64,000 bases of DNA from Cannabis sativa (taxonomy: Eukaryota > Streptophyta > Magnoliopsida > Rosales > Cannabaceae): contig NC_083605.1 in the NCBI RefSeq assembly GCF_029168945.1, positions 24,813,280 through 24,877,279 on the forward strand. The letters are read 5' to 3'. Positions within the stretch are counted from its first letter, which is position 1. Every line of letters begins with the position of its first letter. Positions 11,481-24,600 of this stretch are shown here, piece after piece. Under the pieces are notes generated by a model. That model did no database searches. It was not told the origin of the DNA and was given only the letters and a program-made list of their open reading frames with translations. Made by a program: the position numbers and the translations under genes.

Positions 11481-12920
11481 AAAGAGAGCAATTTAACCTT
11501 AAAATGAACAACTGTTATTAATTGAATAGGCCCAAAAACTAAATGGACCTAAATAAAATCTATCAAGAACTATGATATTTTATTTAGCAACAACAACCTA
11601 TATGCATCTATAATGAAATTAAACACATAGGCTCACACAGGCACACAATTTGGATGGATCCTATCATGTTGCTAGGTCATACACAGATGAAAGAAGATTG
11701 TAAATATACCTGTTACAAATTATTTACTTGACTAAGGGAGCCATGAGTTAAAATCAGATCATTGGATCTGTCAACAAGTTAACCGTGGCTATTTGCAATC
11801 AAGCAATAATAGGTTTTAAAAACTTACAAGCAAGCTAAAACACATACTCCTGCAACAAGGTTAGCTGGATAGTTGGATGTAGGATTTATTTAATTTCAAA
11901 TAAATAATTTCGAAAAAAAATAATTAATTAAATAAATAAAAAAAATTATTTTCGAAAATTTTAAAAAAATTATTTTCGAAAATTTTAAAAAAATTTTAAA
12001 AAAATTTGAAATTTTAAAAAAATATTTAAAATTAAACCTACAATTTTGAAAAATTAGGTTTCAACCAACCTAAATATCATTTCAAAATTTGCTAACTACT
12101 TTTAAAAATTTAATGTTATTTTATAAATAAAAATTAAATAAAAAATTAAAAAAGATAAATGAATATCTTTTTTCAGATTTTAGATGTAATTTAAATAAAT
12201 AAAATAACAAAATTTAAAAGTTAGCAAAATATCTTACATCTATTTAAAATTACATGATTATAGTTATCTTATTTTAAATTTAAATAAGGTCAAATTATTT
12301 TCAAAAAATTTAATTTAAAAAATTTAATATCTGACCTTAAATTTAAAAATAAGATAAGATATAATCAAATTTAAAAATAAGATAGATAATTAAGCAAAAA
12401 AAAAAAGATAAATATTTACTATTTTTCAAATTCAAATTAAACTAATATCATGAATTAAATTTAAAAAATATTAATTAATTTAATTATGATAATTAGAATT
12501 GAATTAGGAATAGTAAATGTATAAATACAGAACTACACAAAAAATCGGAAGTTAAATCCATGAAAAAACATGAAAAATCGAAGAAAAACGAAAAAAAAAA
12601 AATGCGAGCTGTACGGATGGTATGCGGTGCATGATTTCCGCGCGCGCAGGAGCCTTGCTGCTCAACCCCGATTTTTTCAAAACTTCAAAAAATCATAACT
12701 AATTCAAATTAAATCGAAATTGAGTTCTGTAAAAAAGTAACTTGCTTAATTTTTTCCATACTATCCAATAAAAAAAATTCCAGAAACAGATATTCAATTA
12801 TTTTTTACGAAAATTCACAAACATCAATCAATCATCAAATAACACTCAATACAACATGATACCATCCAAAACAACAAACAATCGTTTTAAAGTCCAAATT
12901 TCTTGCAAGCAAATCAATTA

Positions 12921-12938
12921 CCATGGCTCTGAGGCCAG
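12921..12938 (-). other. Primer binding site (initiator Met tRNA) of element A
   Basis: On the - strand TGGCCTCAGAGCCATGG follows the LTR end with a two-base gap. The usual plant iMet PBS is TGGTATCAGAGC, so positions 4-6 vary. Confidence 0.75.
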
Positions 12939-12939
12939 T

Positions 12940-14837
12940 TGCTGGAAATTATTTTACCAAGATCTTAGATCTACTCACAAGTATGTTGATTAACATCCTA
13001 AATATGAATTTTCTAAAACGATGAAATAAACACATATAAAGTTTAGTAAACCTTATATTGGGTGCAGCGGAATAATAATGACTCCTTCCGTTCTGATATC
13101 TAGCCCTTGATTCCTTTCTGTAGCAGAGCATTATCAATATCTGAACCTGGATCTCTTTCTCTGATTCTTTAGTGCTGAAACTCCTTCTTGCTGAAAGTCT
13201 TTCTTCACGATCTTCCTCACTATGATTGAGGTATCACTTGCTGTGTGTGGGCACTACTCTAACACTAAGAATTTCGAAATCTTTAGGAAGAAGAGAGAGA
13301 GGGAGTGATCGACCAAAGATAGGGAGAGAGAGAGGCTCAGTTTTTTTTCTGAATGAAAAGTCAAAAGAAAAGTGTGTAATTTTCCTGAAGCCTTCACTAT
13401 CTATTTATAGCATTCCACTAGGGTTACGTTTGAATTATTTGGCATTAAAATAATGAAAATATCAGAGGGAAAACCCTACAAAAGTGGCCGGCCATGCCAT
13501 GTGGATTTGGGCCTCACTTTTTGCAATTTTGCAGTTTTATCTTTTTTGCATCTAATTCTCTCAAAAACGCCAATTTTCTAATTCAAACATTTAAATGCCA
13601 ATTCTAACTATTTAATAACTATAAAAAATTATTAAATAATATTGTCATTTATCATATTTATTAATTGAACCATACAAAGTATCATAATTAATAAATATGC
13701 TCCTAAAACTCTTTCTTTACAATTTCGCCATTACTTAGTGAAAAATTCACAAATAAACATAGTCTAATTTGAGAATTATAATTGATTAATAAAAACCAAT
13801 TACATGAGTCTTACAAGCAATATTATCTCAACTAGTGGGGGGACCATGGGTCTATATAACCGAGCTTCCAATAAGCAGATCAAGAATTTATAACCTAAAT
13901 TTACTGACTTATTAATTCTTCGTTGAATCCACGCATAGAACTTAGAATTGCACTCTCAGTATATAGAATGCTCTATATGTTCTACCATATAGACACATCA
14001 TTAGTTATCCATTGTTATAATCCTAATTTGATCAATGATCCTCTATATGAATGATCTACACTGTAAAGGGATTAGATTACCGTTACACCCTACAATGTAT
14101 TTAATCCTTAAAACACTTAACCCCGTATAAATGATATTTCAGTTTATGTGAAATGAGATCTCCACCATTTATTTTTGTTTGGTCAAGCTCGAAGAAGATC
14201 ATCCTTTACTTACTATTCGCCAGATAGAAGCTATAGATTCCATGTTTATGTTAGCGCTCCCACTCAATTGCACTACTGTGTTCCCAAAATGTACGTATCA
14301 CCCTGACCCAAAAGTAGGCTTAACTAACAAATCAAAGAACACGAATAGCCTCTTGAGATTGAGCCTATTCATAACAGGATTAAGATCATTTGATCTAGGA
14401 TCAACTAGGCGATATTGACTTGAATAAATATTACGGTAAGTTTAATAAATCTAAGTCAAAGTTCAATATCGGTCCCTTCCGATGCATACTCCATGCATCC
14501 AACCTGAGCTTTACTTTAACCAATGCTCTGGAAAGAACATAGCATTTCTCCAAATGCAAGTAAACTCTGTTGTAGATTATCATATCAGTAAAACCCTGTG
14601 TCTGATAAATCTAGGAAACTTTATTCACATAGTCATGTTTACTTTCCAATGTGTTGACAGCACAATAAACAGGATCAAGTATGTGAAAAGGGTTTCTGAT
14701 GAATTCATACATTATGTACATATAATCATGAAATAAATCATGTGAACCATGCAACATTAAATGTTATTTCTGATCTATATTATTAAGTAAATCTGATTAT
14801 ATTGAAATGAGTTTTATTTAGGGCATAAAACCCAACA
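12940..14837 (-). repeat. LTR of element A (5' LTR, 1898 bp)
   Basis: On the - strand it begins TGTTGGGTTTTATGCCC and ends with CA at 12940. It matches the solo LTR at 21000-22893 in opposite orientation and, more distantly, the LTRs at 31949 and 39842. The PBS beside its 12940 end shows it is the 5' LTR of a minus-strand element. Confidence 0.9.
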
Positions 14838-15373
14838 GTTGTAAGCATAACGAACACCCCCGTGAAAAAAAAAATTGAAAAAAAAATATTCCGACATGTA
14901 TTTTTTGGCGTGAAGATTGAGTAAGAGATTGTAACAGGATGTTGAGGGTAGCACTCCTACCTAAATGTTGATATGGACCCAGTGTATCCCAGTGTATAGT
15001 TGGGCGTACACTGTTCATTTGTTGTACTTTTTCAATTCATACAACACTAAAATATTATTTTTAAATAAAGGACTGCTTGTGACATGACAGGATACACTTC
15101 CCAACGAAACAATCAGTCATTCCCCATTATGTTGTACGTAGTAGCCTTTGAAATAGGGATTTTTTTTGGCACCAAGAATTATCAACTTAAATTTGAAAGT
15201 GAAAAAGTCTTTTAAAATAATTCATTTTCCCCCCACTAACTCATATCCAACAGCCTATATATAAACAGGTCCCCACTTTCCTTGTGGCAAAATGAATAAC
15301 GCACATTATCTCCACCATAGTTAGAACAAGTAAAAAAATAATTGTATACCTCACAAATTATAGTACATCGAAC
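14838..15373. other. Intergenic sequence, nothing identified
   Basis: Flank to the right of element A. No coding sequence seen. The first five bases GTTGT would be the target duplication of element A, but its partner lies outside the window. Confidence 0.4.
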
Positions 15374-15830
15374 ATGGTGGCTGGTGGTGGAGAAGACTCA
15401 TGCGGGTTCGAGGGGGGTGGTCCGCCTTGGAGAAATTCACTTTAGGGACACCCCCATTGCTACTGTGGTGATCTAGCTTATGTTTGGACTTCTAGTAGTA
15501 GAGAAAATCCTGGTCGTCGATTCTTTGGATGTCCACACTATGTAAGAGTTTTGTCTTTTTAGATTCAAAAGTACTTCTCATTTATATTTACATTACTTAG
15601 GCTGGCACAATAAACTACTTGGGTTATTTTCAACTTAGGAGAACGATGAAAGTCGAGAATGTGATTACTTTTGTTGTATCGATAAAAAAGTACAGATGCT
15701 ACACCTGGATTGCGAAACCAATTCAAGATTTTGGAGGAAGATAAGAAACGCAATGAGAATGTTATTAAAAAAATTAATTTTTATCATTTTTATTTGCCTT
15801 TTTATCATTGTCCAACTTATATTGCGTTAA
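15374..15830 (+). pseudogene. GRF-type zinc-finger protein, broken
   Basis: Two exons: 15374-15541 and 15639-15830, joined by a GT-AG intron. Exon 1 carries the GRF zinc-finger pattern C-x-C-G ... NPGRRFFGCPHY; exon 2 gives ECDYFCCID, the usual second half of the finger, followed by a basic tail. The reading frame has a stop at codon 24 (15443-15445) between the start and the zinc finger, so the product cannot be made from this start. GRF fingers bind nucleic acid in DNA-repair proteins, but small plant GRF proteins are mostly found in transposon-derived gene families. It lies on the opposite strand to the Ulp1-like pseudogene at 17079-20603, a pairing that fits cargo of a Mutator-like element (inference). 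Confidence 0.7.
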
Positions 15831-17078
15831 AGATATGGGTAGTGGCAAAATGATTATGTTTTGTATTTGTTATGTTCTCAAAACTAATGTTTAACTTTAT
15901 TGTGTAGAAATTTTAGAGAAGTATGGATCATGGTGAAATTTACATTTGGTTAAAAGAACACTAAAGTAGCAAAATGATCTCTTTTCTACATTGTGTAGAA
16001 ATATTTGTTTATGTGATGGGTTCAATGTGACGTTGCAAAATGATATGTTATTCACATTTTGTATTTGATATGTGAAGTAGCAAAAAGTGTATGTTTTGTA
16101 CTTAATATGTTGTCAAAACTCAAATTTACTAAGTTGGATAAGTTTCATTGTCTATTTACATTTGGTTAAAGAAATGGGAATTGATATGTTTTCAACATTG
16201 TGTACAAATAATTGTGAAGTATGGGTTCAATCTCAAATTTAATGTGTTGTCAAAACTAAGTTTAAACTTCAATGAGTACAAAGATTTGGTAAGTATGGTT
16301 CAAAGTCAAATTTAACATGTTAGAGATATGTGAAGTTGTAAAATGATTTCTTGTCAATTTTGATATTTTTCGAAATCTGAGAATTAACATGATTTTCTTC
16401 AATACTTATGAAATCACCTTTGTTGTGAATTCTAATATTATAGTACAATTCATAAAGTTTTGGTATAAAATAATTTCAGTGAAGTACAAAAATGTATAAA
16501 AATTATATCATTACCATAACTAAAAAATGATTTTCATCAAATTAGAATCGTTCGATAAAAGAAATTGGAAATGATGTGTTTTCAACAGTAATTACAAATA
16601 TTTCTGAAGTATGGGTTCAATGTCAAACTTAATATGGTGTGAGAACTAAGTTTAAACTTTAATGAGTACAAAGATTTGCTAAGTACGGTTCAATGTCAAG
16701 GTTAATCTATTAAAATAAACACAAGTTTGTCAACATCATAACCAGTTTCAAAAGTAAACTAATAGAAACAGATGTCTAAATCCAAATGTTCCAAAAGCCA
16801 AACTACACAACCTAATAATAACACAAGGTTTTTTAAGTGATATTCACCATATGAAATCAGCCAAACTACACAACCTAATAATAACACAAGTTTTTTACGG
16901 ACTATTCACCATATGAAATCTTAGCCTTGGTAGACTGAAACCTAGGGGACGCTCTTGAGGGAGGATACATGTTTGCGTGGCGAGACTTCACCGTACTGAA
17001 CTGAGGATCACCTAGAGACTTCGACGGACTACGTAAAGGGGCTGAGGATGATGCAAATGAGCTGCCTTGTACAGCCCT
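15831..17078. other. Non-coding stretch with diverged direct repeats
   Basis: No gene seen. A block at about 16195-16320 (TACAAATAATTGTGAAGTAT ... ATGAGTACAAAGATTTG) recurs, diverged, at about 16585-16710. A tandem 63-bp duplication lies at 16797-16922. Confidence 0.55.
16797..16922. repeat. Tandem 63-bp duplication
   Basis: Copies 16797-16859 and 16860-16922 both start GCCAAACTACACAACCTAAT and end with ATTCACCATATGAAATC; differences are few, so the duplication is fairly recent. Confidence 0.85.
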
Positions 17079-20000
17079 TCAATCTTCAATCACTTTTGAG
17101 CGAAGTTCATTTAGTTCATTAGTTATTATCCTCGCAGCGATTTCCAAACGTGCCTCAATCGGGTGAAACTGTGGAAAAATACATAAACAAAAACATATAA
17201 AATGTAATTAACTCTAATCAAGTTGACAGTACATATCATATAACACAGTAGAACACTGAATTAAATTTCAATTACACAACATTAATCTCAATGAAACTTG
17301 GGTAGTACATTCTGAACTAAATAAACAGGGGTATACCTGATCAACTACTTCTTCCTCATTAGCCACAGCCTCCATGTACTTCATCACATATACACCGCAA
17401 TCTCGGCATTGTCTTGTTGAGGAAGCCCACAATCTTTAGTATCAATTCCAAAATCCACAAAACTCACATTCTTTGATTTATTCTCATCGAACAAAAGGTT
17501 CAACGTCGACAGCTGCAAACATATACAATTAGTTAGATTCAATGAACAATGAATTCACATCAAATAATGACACTTTGTAATTTTACCATTTCTTTCGTAG
17601 CGTCAACACAATACTTCTCATCCATTGCAGTGTGTAGCGAGTCCAGAAATGAAGTAACCTTGGACTTCATATTAAGTTCAGCACCAAACCAATGCGGTGG
17701 ACCTTCTATCGTCAAAACTGGCACAAACATCTACAATTGATAAGAAAAACTATAAAGTCATCAATACATTCAAATTACAGACCATATAGATATTCGACGC
17801 TAATGAATTGAATTATTTGAACACATCGATACCAATATGCATCATTAACATAAATCAGTTTTCAAAATTACGTTATGAACGAGCATGTGTATATGATGAA
17901 GTACCTTGATGCATTTTTGGAAGTTGTCTTCGTAAAACAATGTTGACCATTCTCGTTCTTTTGCAATCCTCTTCACATTAAACGAACCTAGAGTTTTTTG
18001 TTGCGAATGCATTGTTTATTTTGTCAAGTAACAGAAACTAGAAATAGTCCAACCAAACTAAATTAGTACAAAAATTAAATTAAGTTGTATAACAAAGCCA
18101 TTACCGAGATGCGAGTGGGCATGTACCAAACACGAGGTTGGTCAGGTAGTCGGCTACCACGTTCGTACTTGTTCAATAGTACAGAAAAACAGTCAATGAT
18201 CTACAACAACATGAAATATGATTTAGACATGTTCAATAAATGAAACATATTTAGTAACCAGTTTCACACTTACGGATCCCTGAACTTCTCGCAAGGGTCG
18301 CAACGATGCCATGCACCTCCTATCCACTTCAAACTTTCAAAATTTTGCAAGCACATATCTGATTCAATTATAATGAATGCAACTATTATTAAAAAAAATT
18401 ATAAGTATATGATAATCACAAATACCAAAATAACATTTACTTACCCCGGATCTAATGTGTTGCTAAAAACAAACTTGTAAAACCCAAACAGCTTATGGGG
18501 GATCGCTTCCTTCGTCTTGAACGGCCCAACAACAGCTCTACCCGAGTCAATAAATTTGGCATAAGCCTTATCATTAAAGTCATCCTCAATTACAGCCACA
18601 TTCTCAGACTGTGTCTTCTTCGATTTGACGAGGGATTTCCCTTTATTCCAGAAAGACGCCACTTCGAGTATATCAAAGTCGTCATCCTCAATTGTCTTCT
18701 CTGGATAACCTTCATCTTTAACCTATTTTGTAGAGATAGCAAAGACGTTGATAATGATTCCACCACATTTTCCTCGGATTGCCCAATAACATTAGTCTTC
18801 GAACGGACAGGTGTCTTCGACGGGGACTCCTCCACGGCCCGGCTGCACTCTGCCTTCTTCCCCACTTCCCCTACAGCATCCTCCTCCAAATCTCGGTCAA
18901 TACCACCTACACCTTCTCCTTTGTCCATAAATTTCAAAGAAAATGATTTGAACTGAGACTTTAAATCCTTGAAAAAGTACTCCTTCAACTCATTGATAGC
19001 ACTTGAAAAGTGGTCAATGCTCTTTCTTCCTTCTGGGCCGGAGTAGTAGTTGGGCAGTATTACAGGATTTGAAGTAAGCGTTATCTGTTAAACAGAACAA
19101 GTTAAACAAAATTAATTTTTCAATCTCAAAATAATTAATATGAAATAAAATAACATTACCACAATATAACCAAAATTCGATGTACCTTGTCGCTGTTGGG
19201 ACCCCCATTGTCTTTAACAAATTTGTAAGCGGACTTACATTGTTTACTACCCCAAAAATCAACGAGGAGCACTGTTCGGTCAACATATCCAAAGTTTCAC
19301 TCAACGTGAGTCACGTACAGTAACTGTGACAAACAAACAATGTATTAGTAATAGATTCAACTAATAAATCAAAATATTATATTATCAAGTTAATAAACAC
19401 ATTCACATAAATGAAAGATAACAAAATCAATGTACCTACAGGAATACGGTGAAGCCAGACACATTCTTCGTATGCTTATTTCAGAATCTAAAAATTGAGT
19501 TCATCAGATACCTGAATCCCGCAGTTGCCCAGTTCTTGTGGCGAATGTCCTTGGTAATCGTAAGGGAGTGTAGGCACCCCGAAGTGATATCGCAGCCCGT
19601 TTTTGGCGCTAGGACTGTCCCTATCACCACCAAAGAAAATTTAATTAGAAATAGGTTGTCTGCCTCAACGCATTCTAATAAAGATTTCTCCAATGCTGTC
19701 AACGACACGGTGTAGTCAAGAACGTTTAATATCTCCTCCAGATATCGAGTGTCACTATCACCCTCGGTGATTACAGGATCCCCTCCATCCTCCACCCCCA
19801 TAACATCTCCGAACATCGTGGTAGATAAGTGAATTTTTCTTCCATACAAATCCAGTATGCTAGTGGTTGGGTCAACATGTTTGATTAACCAACTCACTAG
19901 TCGGGTGTCAATGTATGGTTCATCCTCTCTGATGAATGATCCAAATCCAGCATTTAGGATCACATCTTTCTGCTCCAAGTTCAGGTTCTTGCAAATCCGA

Positions 20001-20603
20001 ATTAAACGGTTGAAGCAGCATCGACCGTACACAGATGCTTCTTCAGTTTCAGCGGTAACCTCTTCCTCATGCACCTCCACTTTCTTCCCCTTACCTTCAA
20101 CTGCCTTTGCTTTCCTCCCTCTTGCTTGCACTGGCTTCTTGGCGGGAGTAGGGTTAGGGTCATAGTTTCTCCACTCAAACTTCTGATCGTCGGTGAAACC
20201 TTTAAATTGCACTTTTAATTTATCAGTAACCTGAAATATGAGGCAAACTTACATCAACTCAAGAGTACATGGAAAGCATGTTAAAGTATGTCAAACAAGT
20301 ACGATGAATTAAGGACAATTGATTAAAAAAAAATTGAGTAACAGTCAAGATCAAACCTCTTTTTCAGTTAATTCCTTCTCAACTGCTCGAAGGGCTTTAT
20401 AGTTGGCATTGCTACATATGGACATAATTTCAATCAAATATATAATACAATAAATGTTAAACATCAGTGACACGAGTAAACAACAATCCATATTTCAAAA
20501 CTTACAAGAAATGTCTCCAAGCTACGGCATTATCCTTCGGCTCAGGGGAAACATCCTTCTTTGAGGGTTCTGCTGCCCCTTTCCTTTTTCGTTTCCCAGC
20601 CAT
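17079..20603 (-). pseudogene. Ulp1-like (C48) cysteine protease gene with plant-mobile-type N-terminal domain, decayed
   Basis: A multi-exon gene. ATG at 20603 opens a Lys/Arg-rich exon (to about 20513). Small exon 20413-20357. A large exon from about 20231 to 19512 holds a domain with GFGSFI..DTRLVSWLIKHVDP and GRKIHLSTTMFGDVMGV, like the plant-mobile/DUF1985-type domain that precedes plant Ulp1 proteases. Then exons near 19314-19190 and 18988-18450, and protease pieces: FVPVLTIEGPPHWFGAEL (catalytic His, about 17730-17680), SKVTSFLDSL, and DCGVYVMKYMEA (catalytic Cys, near 17395). The C-terminal exon ends at 17079. Defects: a stop inside THVE*NFGYV (near 19290), a frame change near 18600 and another just before the catalytic Cys. 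Plant Ulp1-like families of this kind are spread by Mutator-like elements (KAONASHI), so this is probably transposon cargo. Confidence 0.72.
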
Positions 20604-20999
20604 GTTTGATGAACCTAACCAAATTAAAGAAAAACAAATTTAACAGATAACGACTACATATTTCAGCAAATACACTATAGAAAAAAAAATGACCAAATGA
20701 CAATTAAAATCGTACATTATAATCACCTAAAATCACCCAAATCAACTTAATTCAAATGGTATTTACGACAAAAATAATTTTTCAAAAAAATTATAATCCT
20801 AAAACAAGACAACCCTAATCACAGATTAACAGACATTTCATGCTTCTTGCCTATTACACATTCAAGTACATTAAAATGATGTGAAACTCTTTTCAACTAA
20901 ATGATTTCCAAAACTTAAAAATTATACGAAACAAAAAGAATTTCCAGAATTCAGACGTCAAACACAACATGCACAACAGATAAAAACATATGATGTTTG

Positions 21000-22893
21000 T
21001 GTTGGGTTTTATGCCCTAAATAAAATTCATTTCAATATAATCAGATTTACTTATTAATATAGATCAGAAATAACATTTAATGTTGTATGGTTCACATGAT
21101 TTATTTCATGATTATATGTACATAATGTATGAATTCATCTGAAACCCTTTTCACATACTTGATCCTGTTTATTGTGCCGTCAACACATTGGAAAGTAAAC
21201 ATGACTATGTGAATAAAGTTTCCTAGATTTATCAGACATAGGGTTTTACTGATATGATAATCTACAACAGAGTTTACTTGCATTTGGAGAAGTGCTATGT
21301 TCTTTCCAGAGCATTGGTTAAAGTAAAGCTCAGGTTGGATGCATGGAGTATGCATCGGAAGGGACCGATATTGAACTTTGACTTAGATTTATTAAACTTA
21401 CCGTAATATCTATTCAAGTCAATATCGCCTAGTTGATCCTAGATCAAATGATCTTAATCCTGTTATGATTAGGCTCAATCTTGAAAGGCTATTCGTGTTC
21501 TTTGATTTGTTAGTTAAGCCTACTTTTAGGTCAGGGTGATATGTACATTTTGGGAACACGGTAGTGCAATTGAGTGGGAGCGCTATCATAAACATGGAAT
21601 CTATAGCTTCTATCTGGCGAATAGTAAGCAAAGGATGATCTCCTTCGAGCTTGACCAAACGAACATAAATGGTGGAGTACTCATTTCACATAAGCTGAAA
21701 TATCATTTATACGGGGTCAAGTGTTTTAAGGAATAAATACATTGTAGGGTGTAACGGTAATCTAATCCCTTTACAGTGTAGATCATTCATATAGAGGATC
21801 ATTGATCACATTAGGATTATAACAATGGATAACTAATGATGTGTCTATATGGTGGAACATATAGAGCATTCTATATACTGAGAGTGCAATTCTAAGTTCT
21901 ATGCGTGGATTCAACGAAGAATTAATAAGTTAGTGAATTTTAGTGATAAATTCTTGATCTACTTATTGGAAGCTTGGTTATATAGACCCATGGTCCCCAC
22001 ACTAGTTGAGATAATATTGCTTGTAAGACTCATGTAATTGGTTTTGATTAATCAATTATAATTCTCAAATTAGACTATGTCTATTTGTGAATTTTTTCAC
22101 TAATTAAGGGCGAAATTGTAAAGAAAGAGTTTTATGGGCATATTTGTTAATTATGATACTTTGAGTAGTTCAATTAATAAATATGATAAATGATAATATT
22201 ATTTAATAATTATTTATAGTTATTAAATAGTTAGAATTGGCATTTAAATGGTTGAATTAGAAAATTGGCGTTTTTGAGAAAATCAGATGCAGAAAAGATA
22301 AAACTGCAAAATTGCAAAAAGTGAGGCCCAAATCCACTAGTATAGGGCCGGCCACTTTTATAGGAATTTACCTCTGATATTTTCATTATTTTAATGCCAA
22401 ATAATTCAAACCTAACCCTAGTGGAATGCTATAAATAGATAGTGAAGCTTCAGGAAAATTACACTTTTCTTCTGACACTTTCTGAATTAGAAAAAACTGA
22501 GCTTTCTCTCTCCCTATCTGGCTGACCACTCCCTCTCTTCTTTTCTTCCTTCAATTTCGAAATTCTTAGTGTATGAGTAGTGCCCACACACAGCAAGTGA
22601 TACCTCAATCATAGTGAGGAAGATCGTGAAGAAAGACTTTCAGCAAGAAGGAGTTTCAGCATCAAAGATTCAGAGAAAGAGATCCAGGTTCAGATATTGA
22701 TAATGCTCTGCTACAGAAGGAATCAAGGGCTAGATATCTGAACGGAATGAGTCATTATATTCCGCTGCACCCAATGTAAGGTTTCTTTAACTTTATATGT
22801 GTTTATTTCATCGTTTTAGAAAGTTCATATTTAGGGTGTTAATCAACATACTTGTGAGTAGATCTAAGATCCTGGTAAAATAAATTTCTAACA
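21000..22893 (+). mobile_element. Solo LTR of the gene-poor copia-type family (TSD GTTTG)
   Basis: Starts TGTTGGGTTTTATGCCC, ends TTTCTAACA, length 1894 bp, flanked by identical GTTTG at 20995-20999 and 22894-22898. No internal region follows. A TATA box (TATAAATA) is at 22430-22437. It is the same subfamily as the LTR at 12940-14837, in opposite orientation. Solo LTRs arise by recombination between the two LTRs of one element. Confidence 0.93.
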
Positions 22894-22898
22894 GTTTG

Positions 22899-24600
22899 AC
22901 ACACAAAAAACTTTGCTTCCAAGCCATTGATCAACTACTCCAAAGAATCAAAACCTTGCACAAACAAAAGAATGAACAAAACAACACTTAACTAATAACT
23001 GCCATACATAATAACACAACACTTGAAATACACCAATCTGGTTACCTTGTACCTCTTCATTTAAATTGCACAAAATGCACTTCAAGTTGCTAAAGGGTTT
23101 AATAAAATAATTAACAAAACAACACTTAACTACTAACTGCCATAACCAAAAAGTGGTACAAACCAGTTGGTACAATCCGTGAGAACCAAGAACATAAAGC
23201 ACATACATGAATAGACAAAATGCCCCCAAAGCTTAACCAAGTTGGGTATCTTGTACCTCTTAATTTATAATGAACAAAGTACAAAACAAGTTGCAAAACA
23301 TTTAATATCAAAATTAACAAAACAATACTTAACTACTAACTGTCGTAACCAATTTCAATAACTACTCGGATAATTGATTTACACAAACAATCAAAACTGC
23401 CATAGTTTTTATCAATAGTATATCTCATTAACTCATGAATCTTATGTCTAAACCATCAAATTTTTCAAAACAAATTTATAACAATAGGAAAATTCAAACT
23501 AAAACTTGTAATTAAAGTACAACAATCACTCACTACCCAACAGATAACAAACATATAACACATCACATTTAAAGTAACATTCTGAACTAAAAAATTTAAG
23601 ACCATAGTTTCTTTACCTAACTCAAGACATGACAGCCATCACCATTCCATTGTTTTCCTTTCTTTCAATAATTTTTTTGAGTCAATATAGGGAAGCCAAG
23701 GGTATTAAACTGTAAACCAAAACACTTGGGTAAAAAAAATACACACCAAAATGACCAAACACATGAATCGAGTGATGCTTTTCACACAAATTACCAAATA
23801 AAATTGATTTTAAAAAATAATTATTTTTCAGCAACACTGTACATACCAATGTTTACATTGCTTTTGTTTCTTTTATTACATTCTTTTGTTAAAAATGTTT
23901 CACTGCAAGGGTATAAATTAATCCAAAATACTTTCACGATAAAAAAACAAACAAAAAGGGTAAACACATGAATCGAATCAGGCTCTTCACACAAAATATA
24001 AGAACTAACATGGATATTTATAAGTAACTACTTCCTAGTACTCTATATGTCGAAATGGAGAACAGAAAATGTACCTTCAATTTTCAGCAATCTGTGAATC
24101 AAACCTTGTTCACGAAGCAGATTTAAAGTCTGTACAAAGGATTAAAACTACTCAATAAACCAAAAATGGAACAGAAAAACAAAATGAAATGCACATACAC
24201 GGATTGAAGAACAACACTTCTCTTTACCAAAGTTTTAATCTTTCTTTAACAATGTTAGATAAATTTTCACATACCCAAACTAAAGAACGAACAACATGCA
24301 AAAGAAGAAGAAAATTTGTACATTCGGAGACACTTACTTGTACAAACCCACCGAGGTCGGAGACGGAGCCGGAGACACAAAAAACGAAGTCACTAAGTCC
24401 GAAAGTACTGCAGTTTCCTCCCCCAAATTTTAATATAATTTTATTCACTAAAAGAAAATGTGAAGAAGAAGAAGAAGAAAATGTGAAGAAGAAGAAGGAA
24501 ATGTGAAGAAGAAGAAGAAAATAACTCTGCCCTAAAACAAAGGAAACCACGAACCCACGAAGAAGAAGGAAAGACAAATGTTTAGTGTATTTTGAAAAAT
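22899..24600. other. Non-coding stretch with diverged repeats and GAA-rich tract
   Basis: The phrase AACAAAACAACACTTAACTA followed by CTAACTGCCATAACC recurs near 22975, 23112 and 23313, with TTGTACCTCTT preceding two of the copies (23047, 23250). A GAAGAA-rich tract covers about 24460-24520. No coding sequence is supported; this probably continues the decayed transposon that carries the Ulp1-like gene. Confidence 0.5.

Larger units (their letters stand above)
9947..14837 (-). mobile_element. Gene-poor copia-type LTR element A (5' part, interrupted by Tat element 1)
   Basis: Read on the - strand: a 1.9-kb LTR (14837 to 12940), a PBS for initiator Met tRNA (12938-12921), then about 3 kb of AT-rich interior up to the Tat insertion at 9946/9947. 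The interior is collinear with 37129-39841 of the complete element B. No protein-coding stretch is recognisable, so this looks non-autonomous (LARD-like) or heavily decayed. The rest of the element should lie left of the window. Confidence 0.85.

Noticed and set aside
14179..14418. Short ORFs of 79-87 codons recurring inside each LTR copy (14179, 21419, 33149, 41042, 42621)
   Set aside because: They recur because the LTRs are repeated; frames shift between subfamilies and only the middle stays in register, so nucleotide rather than protein conservation explains them.
12940..22893. The 1.9-kb inverted repeats (12940-14837 and 21000-22893) as long terminal inverted repeats of one DNA transposon
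   Set aside because: Each has LTR ends; the right one has its own GTTTG duplication and the left one has a PBS and retroelement interior, so they are independent LTRs.
24224..24577. A 117-codon - strand frame rich in Ser/Phe/Leu
   Set aside because: It is the complement of the GAA-rich simple repeat.
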